Part shown: piece after piece, positions 42,897 to 50,622 of the stretch
Position numbering within the stretch: the stretch's first letter is position 1
Layout: each line of letters starts with the position of its first letter
NCBI RefSeq assembly: GCF_012927745.1
Contig: NZ_JABBKX010000006.1
Coordinates: 124,001-188,000 of the forward strand
Direction of reading: 5' to 3'
From: Neoroseomonas marina
Lineage (GTDB): Bacteria > Pseudomonadota > Alphaproteobacteria > Acetobacterales > Acetobacteraceae
DNA: 64,000 bases
Notes under the pieces: model-generated
The model's input: only the letters and a program-made list of their open reading frames with translations
Databases searched by the model: none
What the model was told of the DNA's origin: nothing
Made by a program: the position numbers and the translations under genes

Positions 42897-44078
42897 ATGA
42901 CGGGTGGCATCTACGCCGCGCTCGGCGTGCGGCGGATCATCAACGGCTATGGCACCAATACGCGCCTCTCGGGCGGCCTCATGGCGCCGGAGGTGGTGGC
43001 CGCGATGGCCGAGGCCTCGCGCGCCTGCGTCGAGATGCATCACCTCCAGGCCGCGGCGTCGCGCGCCATCGCCGAGGCGACGGGTGCGGAGGCCGGAATC
43101 GTGACGTCGGGCGCGGCCGCCGCCCTGCTGCTCGGCGCTGCGTCCTGCATGGCGCGGCTCGACCCCGGCGCGATGAACCGCCTGCCCGAAACGGCCGGGA
43201 TGCCCGACGAGTTCATCGTCATCCGCAGCCAGCGCAACATGTACGACCGCGCGCTGCGCGCCGCCGGCGGCCGCATGGTCGAGGTCGGCATCCCCGATCG
43301 CTATTCCGGCCCCGGCGTGCGGGATGCGAGCGCCGGCGAAGTCGCCGACGCCATCACCGATCGCACGGCGGCGATCTACTACCTGGCCGGCGATGCCGCC
43401 GAGCCGCCGCTGCCCGATATCGTCCGCGTCGCCCATGCCCGCGGCGTGCCGGTCCTGGTGGATGCCGCGGCGCAATTGCCGCCCGCGTCGAACCTCCGCC
43501 GCTTCATCGCCGAGGGCGTCGACCTGGTCTGCTTTTCCGGCGGCAAGGCGATCGGCGGGCCGCAGGCCTCGGGCATCCTCGCGGGGCGGCGGGACCTCGT
43601 CAGCAGCGCGCTGGCGCAGATGCTCGACCTCGACCTGCCCGAGGCGCAGTTCGTCGCACCTGCGGAATTCGCGCCGCTGAACCAGATGCGCTTCCTGCCG
43701 CATCACGGCATCGGCCGTTCCGGCAAGGCAGGGAAGGAGGAGATCGTCGGCCTGATCGTCGCGCTCCGTCGCTTCGTGGCCGAGGATCCCGCGCAGCGCA
43801 CCGCGCGCTGGACGGCGCGCCTCGCCACCCTGCGCGACGCCGCGCCCGGTGCTGTGATGCTGCCCGACGGCGCCAAGCCCGGCCTGCCGCTGCTCGAGCT
43901 GCGCTTTCCCGACCGCGCGGCGGCGGAACGCGCCGACGCCACGCTGCGCGCGCGCGATCCGGCGGTGCATCTCGATGCCTCCCGCATCCGGCGCGGCGTA
44001 CTGGTGGTGAACCCGATCGCGCTCGACGATGCCGACCTCCCGCTGCTCGCAGCGGCGCTGAAGGAATGCTGCGCATGA
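42897..44078 (+). CDS. SelA-like PLP-dependent protein
   Basis: A 393-residue fold-type I PLP protein of the group that contains selenocysteine synthase SelA and D-glucosaminate-6-phosphate ammonia-lyase. VRRIINGYGTNTRLSGGLMA at the start, D189 in VLVDAAAQLPP, and the PLP lysine K217 in VCFSGGKAIGGPQ are diagnostic. It is not SelA itself: the length and the context lack selenium genes. It overlaps the AtuA-like gene by four bases, so it probably acts in the same pathway on an amino-sugar or amino-acid-like compound. Confidence 0.8.
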   Translation: MTGGIYAALGVRRIINGYGTNTRLSGGLMAPEVVAAMAEASRACVEMHHLQAAASRAIAEATGAEAGIVTSGAAAALLLGAASCMARLDPGAMNRLPETAGMPDEFIVIRSQRNMYDRALRAAGGRMVEVGIPDRYSGPGVRDASAGEVADAITDRTAAIYYLAGDAAEPPLPDIVRVAHARGVPVLVDAAAQLPPASNLRRFIAEGVDLVCFSGGKAIGGPQASGILAGRRDLVSSALAQMLDLDLPEAQFVAPAEFAPLNQMRFLPHHGIGRSGKAGKEEIVGLIVALRRFVAEDPAQRTARWTARLATLRDAAPGAVMLPDGAKPGLPLLELRFPDRAAAERADATLRARDPAVHLDASRIRRGVLVVNPIALDDADLPLLAAALKECCA

Positions 44079-45454
44079 GTGACCTGTTCCTCGTCGGCAA
44101 TGGCGCCGGTTTTTCCGGCGACCGCGTCGACGCGCCGATCCCCGTGGTGCGCGCGCTGGTGCAGCGCGGCCTGCCGGCGGCGATGTTCTTCGAATGCCTG
44201 GCCGAGCGGACCATCGCGCTCGCGCAGATCGAGAAGCGCCGCGATCCCGATGCGGGCTATGAGCCGATGCTCGAACGCCTGCTCGAACCGATCCTGGTCG
44301 ACTGCGCGCGCGCGGGCATCCCGATCCTGGGGAATTTCGGCGCTGCGAACCCGATGGCCGCGGCGCGCTGCGTCGCGCGGCTGGCGCGGCGCCTCGGCAT
44401 TCCGGAATTGCGCATCGGCGTCGTCACCGGCGACGACGTGTCCGGCACCGTCGACCTGTCGAAGCTCGCGGTGCACGAGGCCGATGCCGGGCTCGACATG
44501 TCCGCCTGGACGCTGGTCTCGGCCAACGCCTACATCGGCGCTGCACCGCTCGCCGAGGCGCTCGCGCGCGGCGCGCAGGTGGTGGTGGCGGGACGCACCT
44601 CCGACCCCTCCCTCGCCATCGCGCCGCTGATGCATCACTACGGCTGGGCGGAGGATGACTGGCAGGCGCTCGCGCTCGGCGCGGCCTGCGGGCACCTTCT
44701 GGAATGCGGGTCGCAGGTGACCGGCGGCGTCTTCTGGGATCCCGGCTTCAAGGACATTCCCGACCCCGCGAATATCGGCTTCCCCTATGCCGAGATCGGC
44801 CGCGACGGATCGCTCGTGGTTACCAAGCCCGCGGGCACCGGCGGCCTGGTGGACCTGCGCAGCGTGAAGGAACAGCTGCTGTATGAATTGCACGACCCGG
44901 CCGCCTACCTGACGCCGGACGTGGTCATGGACATCACCGGCGTGACGCTCGAACAGCAGGGCAGGGACCGCGTCGCGCTGCGCGGCGTGAAGGGTCATGC
45001 GCGGCCGGAACGGCTGAAGGTCACCGCCTGCTACGAAGGGTCATGGCTCGGCGAAGGCGAGGTCTCCGTCGCCGGCCCCAACGCGCTGGCCCGGGCGCGC
45101 GCGACCGCGGACGTGCTGCTGCAGCGCGTGAAGCAGCGCGGCCTGGGACGCCGCGCGCGCGCCGACCTGATCGGGATTTCAGCGGTGCACGATTCCGACG
45201 CCGGCGCGCTCTGGCGATCCTATGACGGGCCGGAGCCGCCCGAGATCCGGATCCGCCTCGCCGTCGAATCCGCGACGCGGGACGACGCCGACCAGGCCTC
45301 GCGCGAGGCGCTCGCCATGCTCTGCTGCGGCACCGCCGGGACCTCGGGTGCGCGCTGGCGCGTCACGCCGCGCATCCTGACGCGATCCTTCCTCGTGCCG
45401 CGCGAGATGGTCCCGACGGAAGTGACGGTGCGGGAGGCCCGGCTATGGAACTGA
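44075..45454 (+). CDS. AtuA-family (DUF1446) protein, large part
   Basis: A 459-residue protein of the acyclic terpene utilisation AtuA/DUF1446 family. FLVGNGAGFSGDRVDAPIPV at the start, GNFGAANPMAAARCVARLA, and VVVAGRTSDPSLAIAPL are typical. The ATG at 44075 overlaps the preceding stop (ATGA). In many homologues an extra C-terminal domain is fused; here it is the separate next gene, which begins 10 bases before this one ends. The biochemical role of the family is poorly defined. Confidence 0.8.
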   Translation: MSDLFLVGNGAGFSGDRVDAPIPVVRALVQRGLPAAMFFECLAERTIALAQIEKRRDPDAGYEPMLERLLEPILVDCARAGIPILGNFGAANPMAAARCVARLARRLGIPELRIGVVTGDDVSGTVDLSKLAVHEADAGLDMSAWTLVSANAYIGAAPLAEALARGAQVVVAGRTSDPSLAIAPLMHHYGWAEDDWQALALGAACGHLLECGSQVTGGVFWDPGFKDIPDPANIGFPYAEIGRDGSLVVTKPAGTGGLVDLRSVKEQLLYELHDPAAYLTPDVVMDITGVTLEQQGRDRVALRGVKGHARPERLKVTACYEGSWLGEGEVSVAGPNALARARATADVLLQRVKQRGLGRRARADLIGISAVHDSDAGALWRSYDGPEPPEIRIRLAVESATRDDADQASREALAMLCCGTAGTSGARWRVTPRILTRSFLVPREMVPTEVTVREARLWN

Positions 45455-45789
45455 TCGAAGTGCCGCTGCACGCGGTCGCGCATTCCCGCGCGGGGGACAA
45501 GGGCAATCGCGCCAATCTCTCGCTGATGCCCTACGACCCCGCGCTCTGGCCCGCGCTTGCCGAGCAGGTGACGGAGGCGCGAGTCCTCGCGCTGTTCGCG
45601 CACCGTGGCGCCACGCGCTGCACGCGCTACGACCTGCCGCTGATCCACGCCTTCAACTTCATCATCGACGATGCGCTGGAAGGCGGGGTGAACGGATCGC
45701 TCAACCTCGACGGCCACGGCAAGAGCCTGTCCTTCCGGCTGCTGTCGCTGACCGTGAAGGTGCCGGCGGACAAGCTGCCCCGGACCTGA
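45445..45789 (+). CDS. AtuA C-terminal-domain-like protein
   Basis: A 114-residue protein. HSRAGDKGNRANLSLMPYDP is the hallmark of the small domain that is often fused to the C-terminus of AtuA-family proteins. It overlaps the larger gene by 10 bases in a different frame. The second half (IHAFNFIIDDALEGGVNGSL) is also conserved in that domain. The two proteins probably form a complex, reproducing the fused version. Confidence 0.78.
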   Translation: MELIEVPLHAVAHSRAGDKGNRANLSLMPYDPALWPALAEQVTEARVLALFAHRGATRCTRYDLPLIHAFNFIIDDALEGGVNGSLNLDGHGKSLSFRLLSLTVKVPADKLPRT

Positions 45790-45790
45790 C

Positions 45791-46531
45791 TCAGGCCGCG
45801 CCGCCGGCATCCGGGCCGGCGGCGATCTCGAGGATCAGCTTGCGCCGGATGGCGTGGCCGAAGTCGCGGATGCTGTCGGCGACCTCGACGAAGGCGCCGG
45901 GCCCGCCGATCACCGCATCGCGGTAGTAGTCCGCCAGCCGCGCGCCGGGCCCGAGCACCCGCTCGACCTCGGGATCGCCCTCGACCGCCAGGCCATTGAC
46001 GGTGATGCCGGCGGCGACCGCGCGATCGCGCGCCTCCTCGACGGGCGGGCCTTCGTTGTTGGGGCCGTCGCCGGACACGTCGATCACCCGCCGCGGCGCA
46101 TCCCAGGCCGCCTGTGCGAAGAGGCGGCGCGAGAAGTCGATGCCGCGGGAGATGCAGGTGAGCGACCCGTTCGGGAAGGCCTCGGACGCCGCTTCGTCCG
46201 GCACGGGCAGCCAGGCGGTCGCCAGCGCGTCGCCCCAGGCCTCGGCGTCGCGACGGTCCGCGATCCGGGTCCAGGGCAGCACCAGCTTCTGGAAGCCGAG
46301 GCCGGCCCAGGCGACGGTGGCGATGGCAATGGCGCCGAGCGGGCCGGAGGCGATCGCATCCAGCACCTGCGGATGGGGCAGCGCACGCTGGTAGCCGCGC
46401 TGCTGCATCCGGGCTTCCTCGGCACTGATCGAGGCTGAGGCATCCACGGCGAGGACCAGCAGCAGGTCGACGCGGTCGTGCATCTCCGCCGGCCGCGCCG
46501 CTCCTGGAATCCACAACCTCGGCCGCTGCAT
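45791..46531 (-). CDS. DUF1194 von Willebrand factor A-like protein
   Basis: A 246-residue protein. VDLLLVLAVDASASISAEEA carries the MIDAS-type D30-x-S32-x-S34, and VIDVSGDGPNNEG is the second conserved motif of the alphaproteobacterial DUF1194 family. Most members have a signal peptide; none is evident here. GCGAGGATCCTC precedes the ATG at 46531 at good spacing, favouring it over an internal ATG at 46483 that has almost no spacing. The function is unknown to me. Confidence 0.75.
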   Translation of the reverse strand: MQRPRLWIPGAARPAEMHDRVDLLLVLAVDASASISAEEARMQQRGYQRALPHPQVLDAIASGPLGAIAIATVAWAGLGFQKLVLPWTRIADRRDAEAWGDALATAWLPVPDEAASEAFPNGSLTCISRGIDFSRRLFAQAAWDAPRRVIDVSGDGPNNEGPPVEEARDRAVAAGITVNGLAVEGDPEVERVLGPGARLADYYRDAVIGGPGAFVEVADSIRDFGHAIRRKLILEIAAGPDAGGAA

Positions 46532-46637
46532 GAGGATCCTCGCCCGCGCAGGGCCGGTCGCCCCGCACGCAAGACCCTAAGCCGCGGCCGTCGCCGCGCG
46601 GTCCGAAATTCTCACGAAATCGCGATGGTTGTGCGGC

Positions 46638-47588
46638 TCACCCCCCCGCCACCCCCTGGGTGTTCACGTACAGCGCGTAGAGCGACTGCGCGGCGGCCAT
46701 GAAGAGCCGGTTCCGGTGCCGCCCGCCGAAGGCGACATTGGCGCAGCGCTCCGGCAGGTGGATATGGCCGATTGGCGCGCCGGCGCTGTTGAACACGCGG
46801 ATGCCGTCGAAGGCCGGCGACATGCCCCAGCCGCACCAGAGGTTGCCGTCGATGTCGACGCGGAATCCGTCCGGCGTCTCGCCCGGCTGGCAGGCGATGA
46901 AGGTGCGGCGGTTGCGGATCGTCGCGCCATCCACGTCATAGGCAAGGATGTTGCGTGGCTCGGAGCGGCTCTCGACGATGTAGAGGATGCGCTCGTCCGG
47001 ACTGAAGGCGAGGCCGTTCGGATGGTTGATGTCGTCGGCGACGAGGGTGATCTCGCCGGTCGTCCCATCCACCCGGTAGACATTCGTGTGCGGCAGTTCC
47101 GGCGCGGTCTTCTCGCCTTCGTAGAAGCCGTAGATGCCGAAGGGCGGATCGGTGAACCAGATCGACCCGTCGGACTTCACCACCACGTCGTTCGGGCTGT
47201 TCAGCCGCTTGCCCTGGAAGTGGCTGGCGATGACGGTGATGGCGCCGTCATGCTCGAAGCGCACCACGCGCCGCCCGCCATGCTCGCAGGCGATGATGCG
47301 GCCCTGCCGGTCGCGCGTGTGGCCGTTCGCGTTGTTCGACGGCTTGCGCCAGGCGGAGACGGCGCCCGTCTCCTCCTCCCATTTCAGCACGCGGTTGTTC
47401 GGGATGTCCGACCACAGCAGGCAGCGCGCATCGCCGAGCCAGACCGGCCCCTCGCCCCAGCGCGTGCCGTGATACAGGCGCTCCACCGCCGACAGCGGCA
47501 GCTGGTAGCGCTTGAAGGACGGGTCGAGCGCGACGATGGACGGGTCGGGGTAGCGCAGGCTCGGCTGCCAGCGCGTGTCGTCGGTCAT
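46638..47588 (-). CDS. SMP-30/gluconolactonase-family protein
   Basis: A 316-residue six-bladed beta-propeller protein. EGPVWLGDARCLLWSDIPNN holds the first metal Glu, LNSPNDVVVKSDGSIWFTDP the Asn, and NHPNGLAFSPDE the next Asn with a downstream Asp (PDGFRVDIDGNLW). Members hydrolyse sugar lactones using a divalent metal. The ATG at 47588 was preferred to one 45 bases upstream because the added residues are not propeller-like. No signal peptide is evident. Confidence 0.87.
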   Translation of the reverse strand: MTDDTRWQPSLRYPDPSIVALDPSFKRYQLPLSAVERLYHGTRWGEGPVWLGDARCLLWSDIPNNRVLKWEEETGAVSAWRKPSNNANGHTRDRQGRIIACEHGGRRVVRFEHDGAITVIASHFQGKRLNSPNDVVVKSDGSIWFTDPPFGIYGFYEGEKTAPELPHTNVYRVDGTTGEITLVADDINHPNGLAFSPDERILYIVESRSEPRNILAYDVDGATIRNRRTFIACQPGETPDGFRVDIDGNLWCGWGMSPAFDGIRVFNSAGAPIGHIHLPERCANVAFGGRHRNRLFMAAAQSLYALYVNTQGVAGG

Positions 47589-47651
47589 GGGGCTTCCTCC
47601 GGTCGTTGCACCGGAGGATAGGCGGGATGGCACGGCGCGCGAAGGCGCCCG

Positions 47652-48830
47652 TCAGGCGCGTTCGAGCAGGCCGTGCCGCGCGAGCCTGCGGCAGAAATCC
47701 AGCGCGTTCTCGCCCAGCGCGGCCGGCGTCGCACCGTCCTCGAGCGCCTGGAGCCAATCGAGCTCCGCGGCCGAGAGTGTCTCGACGCCGCCATACCAGC
47801 GCAGCGCGGCGCCGCCCTCGGGCAGCGGGACGATCGCGTGGTGCATCGTCTCCGACAGGCGGAGCCGGTCGTCGGCGCCCGGCGGCGGCGTATGGAGCGC
47901 GCGGCCCGGCAGGGACATCCGGTCGCGCAGCACGCGATCGAGCGCGTTCACCGCCATCCGGTCCGCGACATCCGGCCGGTCCAGCACCTCGAGCGCGGCG
48001 GCGAGGCGGCTACGCAGCAGCGCCACGCCTTCGGGCTCGGCCAGGCGCCAGGTCGGGATCGCCGCGCGTAACGCGGGTTCCTCCGCCTCGAGCTCGCCGA
48101 GCAGGGCGCGCAGCACCTCGCCCAGGCCGGGTTCGAGCAGGCCGATCGTGATGTGCAGCGACGGCTCGGCGCCGGCCTGGACCATCGCCTCATGCATCAC
48201 GCCGCGCGGCAGGTAGAGCGCATCGCCCGGCGCCATCACCAGCTCATGCGGCTCGCCCTCGGGCGTGGCGTTGTTGCGCCAGGGCGTGTGGCGGGTGGGC
48301 GCGGCGTAGGGGATCGCGTCCCACACCCGCCAGGCCTTGCGGCCGGAGACCTGCAGCACCAGCACGTCATGCGTGTCGAAATGCACGCGGAAGCCCTGCG
48401 CACCCGGCGGGGTGAGGTAGATGTTCGCCTGCACGCCGTGCAGGAAGGCCTTCTCCAGCCCACGGCAGAAACGCGCGAGCGGCGGGTGGATCTCATGGAA
48501 CTGGGAGACGACGAGACTCGCGCCCTCGTCGTGGCGGGCCATCAGGCGCGGCAGGTCGACGCGGTCGCCGCCCTCCTCGATGTACTCCTCGATCGGAACG
48601 GCGGCGCTGCCCTTGCGCGCGCCGTCGGCCATCGACACGCGCGGCGTCCGTGCCGCGTCGGTGCGCAGGAAGGCGTCGAGGTCGCCGATCGACAGCAGCC
48701 CCGTGAAGCGGGCCGGATCGTTGCCCGGCATCAGGCGCCACGCGGTGCCTTCGCGCAGCGCCAGCCCGTCCTCGAGCGGCATGGTGCCGAAGGCGAGTGC
48801 CCAAACATCCTCGGCGAGTGTCGCTACCAT
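47652..48830 (-). CDS. Cupin_4/JmjC-type 2-oxoglutarate oxygenase-like protein
   Basis: A 392-residue protein of the group that includes ribosomal oxygenases such as YcfD, an arginyl hydroxylase. The iron site is visible as H150-x-D152 in VHFDTHDVLVLQVSGRKAW, and H213 in YLPRGVMHEAM after APGDAL. The C-terminal part (about 230-392) is a helical region as in other members. ATG at 48830 overlaps the end of the upstream repeat-protein gene by 7 bases, so they are translationally linked. By family it would hydroxylate a protein side chain; the repeat proteins are the obvious candidates, which is inference. Confidence 0.8.
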   Translation of the reverse strand: MVATLAEDVWALAFGTMPLEDGLALREGTAWRLMPGNDPARFTGLLSIGDLDAFLRTDAARTPRVSMADGARKGSAAVPIEEYIEEGGDRVDLPRLMARHDEGASLVVSQFHEIHPPLARFCRGLEKAFLHGVQANIYLTPPGAQGFRVHFDTHDVLVLQVSGRKAWRVWDAIPYAAPTRHTPWRNNATPEGEPHELVMAPGDALYLPRGVMHEAMVQAGAEPSLHITIGLLEPGLGEVLRALLGELEAEEPALRAAIPTWRLAEPEGVALLRSRLAAALEVLDRPDVADRMAVNALDRVLRDRMSLPGRALHTPPPGADDRLRLSETMHHAIVPLPEGGAALRWYGGVETLSAAELDWLQALEDGATPAALGENALDFCRRLARHGLLERA

Positions 48831-49261
48831 CGTGATCCTCTGCCGCGCCCGGCGGCGTCGCGCGGGTCGCTGTCTGAAAAGCCGGTGCGCGGGCGGCCCC
48901 GGCCGGCGGCATCGTTGGGGTCGCTGTCGGAATAGCCGGTGCGGGGCCGGCCACGCCCGGCGGCGTCGCGCGGGTCGCTGTCGGAATACCCGGTCCGCGG
49001 CCGGCCGCGGCCCGCCGCATCGCGCGGGTCGCTGTCGGAAACCCCGGTGCGCGGTCTGCCGCGCCCTGCCGCGTCGCGCGGATCGCTGTCGGAGTACCCG
49101 GTGCGCGGACGGCCGTATCCCGCCGGATCGCGCGGATCGCCGTCGGACAGGCCGGTGCGACCCTGAGCGACCGCGGCGGCGGGAACCAGACCCGCGGACG
49201 TGCCGATCACCACCAGCCGGCGCGTCAGCCGGCCTCGACGGGCTTCGTCATCCGCGACCAT
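48824..49261 (-). CDS. Exported six-repeat protein A (18-residue units)
   Basis: A 145-residue protein. Residues 1-35 form a leader with an RR motif (LTRRLVVIGTSAG) ending near AVAQ, Tat-like. The rest is six units of 18 residues, RTGYSDSDPRDAAGRGRP and variants, ending FSDSDPRDAAGRGRGSRW. The units alternate acidic (D-x-D-P-x-D) and basic (GRGR) patches. The ATG at 49261 directly precedes the leader. I know no function for this repeat. It overlaps the JmjC-like oxygenase gene and follows its paralogue by 13 bases. Confidence 0.75.
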   Translation of the reverse strand: MVADDEARRGRLTRRLVVIGTSAGLVPAAAVAQGRTGLSDGDPRDPAGYGRPRTGYSDSDPRDAAGRGRPRTGVSDSDPRDAAGRGRPRTGYSDSDPRDAAGRGRPRTGYSDSDPNDAAGRGRPRTGFSDSDPRDAAGRGRGSRW

Positions 49262-49274
49262 GGCCCATGCGCCG

Positions 49275-49850
49275 TCAGCGCCAGCCGCGGCCGCGGCCGG
49301 GCGCATCGCCCGGGTCGTTGTCGGTCACGCCGCGCTGGCGATAGCCGCCACGGCCGCGACCCGGCCCGTCGCTGGGGTCGGCGTCGGTGATGCCGGTGCC
49401 GCGCTGGCGCCAGCCCGTGCCGTAGCCCGACGGGTCGCGCGGGTCGCCGTCGTTGATGCCGGTATAGGCGCGCCCCTGCGGCGCGGCGCGATAGCCGCGG
49501 CCCTGTCCGGCGCCGTCGCCGGGATCGTTGTCCGTGATGCCGGTGCGGGGTGCGCCGCGATAGCCGCGGCCCTGTCCGGCGCCGTCGCCGGGATCATTGT
49601 CGGTGATGCCGGTCCGCGGGCGATAGCCGCCGCGGCCATAGCCCGGCCCGTCGCCGGGATCGGAATCGGTGATGCCGGTGCGGTACTGGACGGGCGTCGG
49701 TTCCAGCGCTTCTGCAGCGCGCGTGGCCGTCGCGGTCGCGCCCCCTGCGACCGCGAGGACGAGGAGGCGCCGGCCGAGGCTGCGTGAGGGCGCCGGGCCG
49801 TCCGCCTGCGGCGCGTCGGGCGCACCCTTGGTGTCGTCACGTTCGGTCAT
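49275..49850 (-). CDS. Exported six-repeat protein B
   Basis: A 191-residue paralogue of its neighbours. An N-terminal hydrophilic part is followed by an RR leader (LGRRLLVLAVAGG) to about residue 48. Six units of 17-28 residues follow: TGITDSDPGDGPGYGRG, then TGITDNDPGDGAGQGRG twice, TGINDGDPRDPSGYG, TGITDADPSDGPGRGRG and the terminal VTDNDPGDAPGRGRGWR. The core theme is constant while spacers vary (Gly, Tyr, Arg, Pro). The operon order and the same closing unit argue that the three proteins share one role or one modifying enzyme. Confidence 0.73.
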   Translation of the reverse strand: MTERDDTKGAPDAPQADGPAPSRSLGRRLLVLAVAGGATATATRAAEALEPTPVQYRTGITDSDPGDGPGYGRGGYRPRTGITDNDPGDGAGQGRGYRGAPRTGITDNDPGDGAGQGRGYRAAPQGRAYTGINDGDPRDPSGYGTGWRQRGTGITDADPSDGPGRGRGGYRQRGVTDNDPGDAPGRGRGWR

Positions 49851-49940
49851 CGGCGTCGCTCTCCTTCCCCCAGGCGCATCATCCTGCGGAGAGCGGCCCT
49901 ACGGCAAGATTGCGCCACGCATGCTGCGTGCGCCGGGTCA

Positions 49941-50477
49941 CTACCAGCCGCGGCCGCGCCCCGGCGCGTCGCGCGGGTCGCTGTCCGAGACCTGACGGCG
50001 GGAACTGCCACGGCCCTGCCCGGGTCCGTCGCCGGGGTCGGCGTCGGTGTAGCCAGTGCGGACGGGGCCCCGGTATCCGCCACGACCCTGGCCGGGCCCG
50101 TCGCCCGGATCGGCGTCGGTGTAGCCGGTGCGCGCGGGGCCGCGGTATCCGCCGCGCCCCTGGCCAGGTCCGTCGCCCGGATCGGCGTCGGTGTAGCCGG
50201 TGCGCGCGGGGCCACGGTATCCGCCGCGCCCCTGGCCAGGTCCGTCGCCCGGATCGGCGTCGGTGTAGCCGGTGCGCGCGGGGCCGCGATATCCGCCGCG
50301 GCCCATGCCCGGTCCATCGGCCGGATCGGCATCCGTGATGCCGGTGCCGCGCGGTGCGTAGACCGGCTGGGGCGCGACGACGCACCCCGCCAGCGCCGGC
50401 GCCGCGGCGCCCACCGAGGCAAGCTTCAGCACCAGCATGCGGCGCTTCAGGCGCGGCGCGCCGTCATTCTCATCCAT
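49941..50477 (-). CDS. Exported six-repeat lipoprotein C (24-residue units)
   Basis: A 178-residue protein. The leader RLKRRMLVLKLASVGA ends with a lipobox, ALAGC, so unlike its paralogues it is a probable lipoprotein. Six units follow, four of them nearly identical at 24 residues (RTGYTDADPGDGPGQGRG plus GYRGPA). The last unit is VSDSDPRDAPGRGRGW, as in the other two. It is the first gene of the run and is divergent from a Bug receptor gene 145 bases away, so the operon promoter should lie in 50478-50622. Confidence 0.73.
   Translation of the reverse strand: MDENDGAPRLKRRMLVLKLASVGAAAPALAGCVVAPQPVYAPRGTGITDADPADGPGMGRGGYRGPARTGYTDADPGDGPGQGRGGYRGPARTGYTDADPGDGPGQGRGGYRGPARTGYTDADPGDGPGQGRGGYRGPVRTGYTDADPGDGPGQGRGSSRRQVSDSDPRDAPGRGRGW
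50040..50330. repeat. Tandem 72-base direct repeats inside gene C
   Basis: Four consecutive units of about 72 bases, nearly identical at DNA level, encode the central 24-residue units of repeat protein C. Near identity at synonymous sites implies recent duplication or gene conversion. A similar 54-base repetition occurs in gene A (about 48840-49165). Copy number could vary between strains. Confidence 0.7.
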
Positions 50478-50622
50478 GCCGCGTCCTTCCCCGATACGCC
50501 CGCCGCCATACTTCCCGCGCCACGGTGCCGGCGCAACCGGTCATCGCGCGCGATTGCCCCTTCACGGCGGATGCCGCACTGACGCAGACTTTACGGCTCA
50601 GGGAAACGATCCGGACCACGCC

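Noticed and set aside
48840-50330. Regularly spaced direct repeats resembling a CRISPR array
   Set aside because: The repeats are in-frame coding units of 54 or 72 bases without unique spacers, and no cas genes are nearby.
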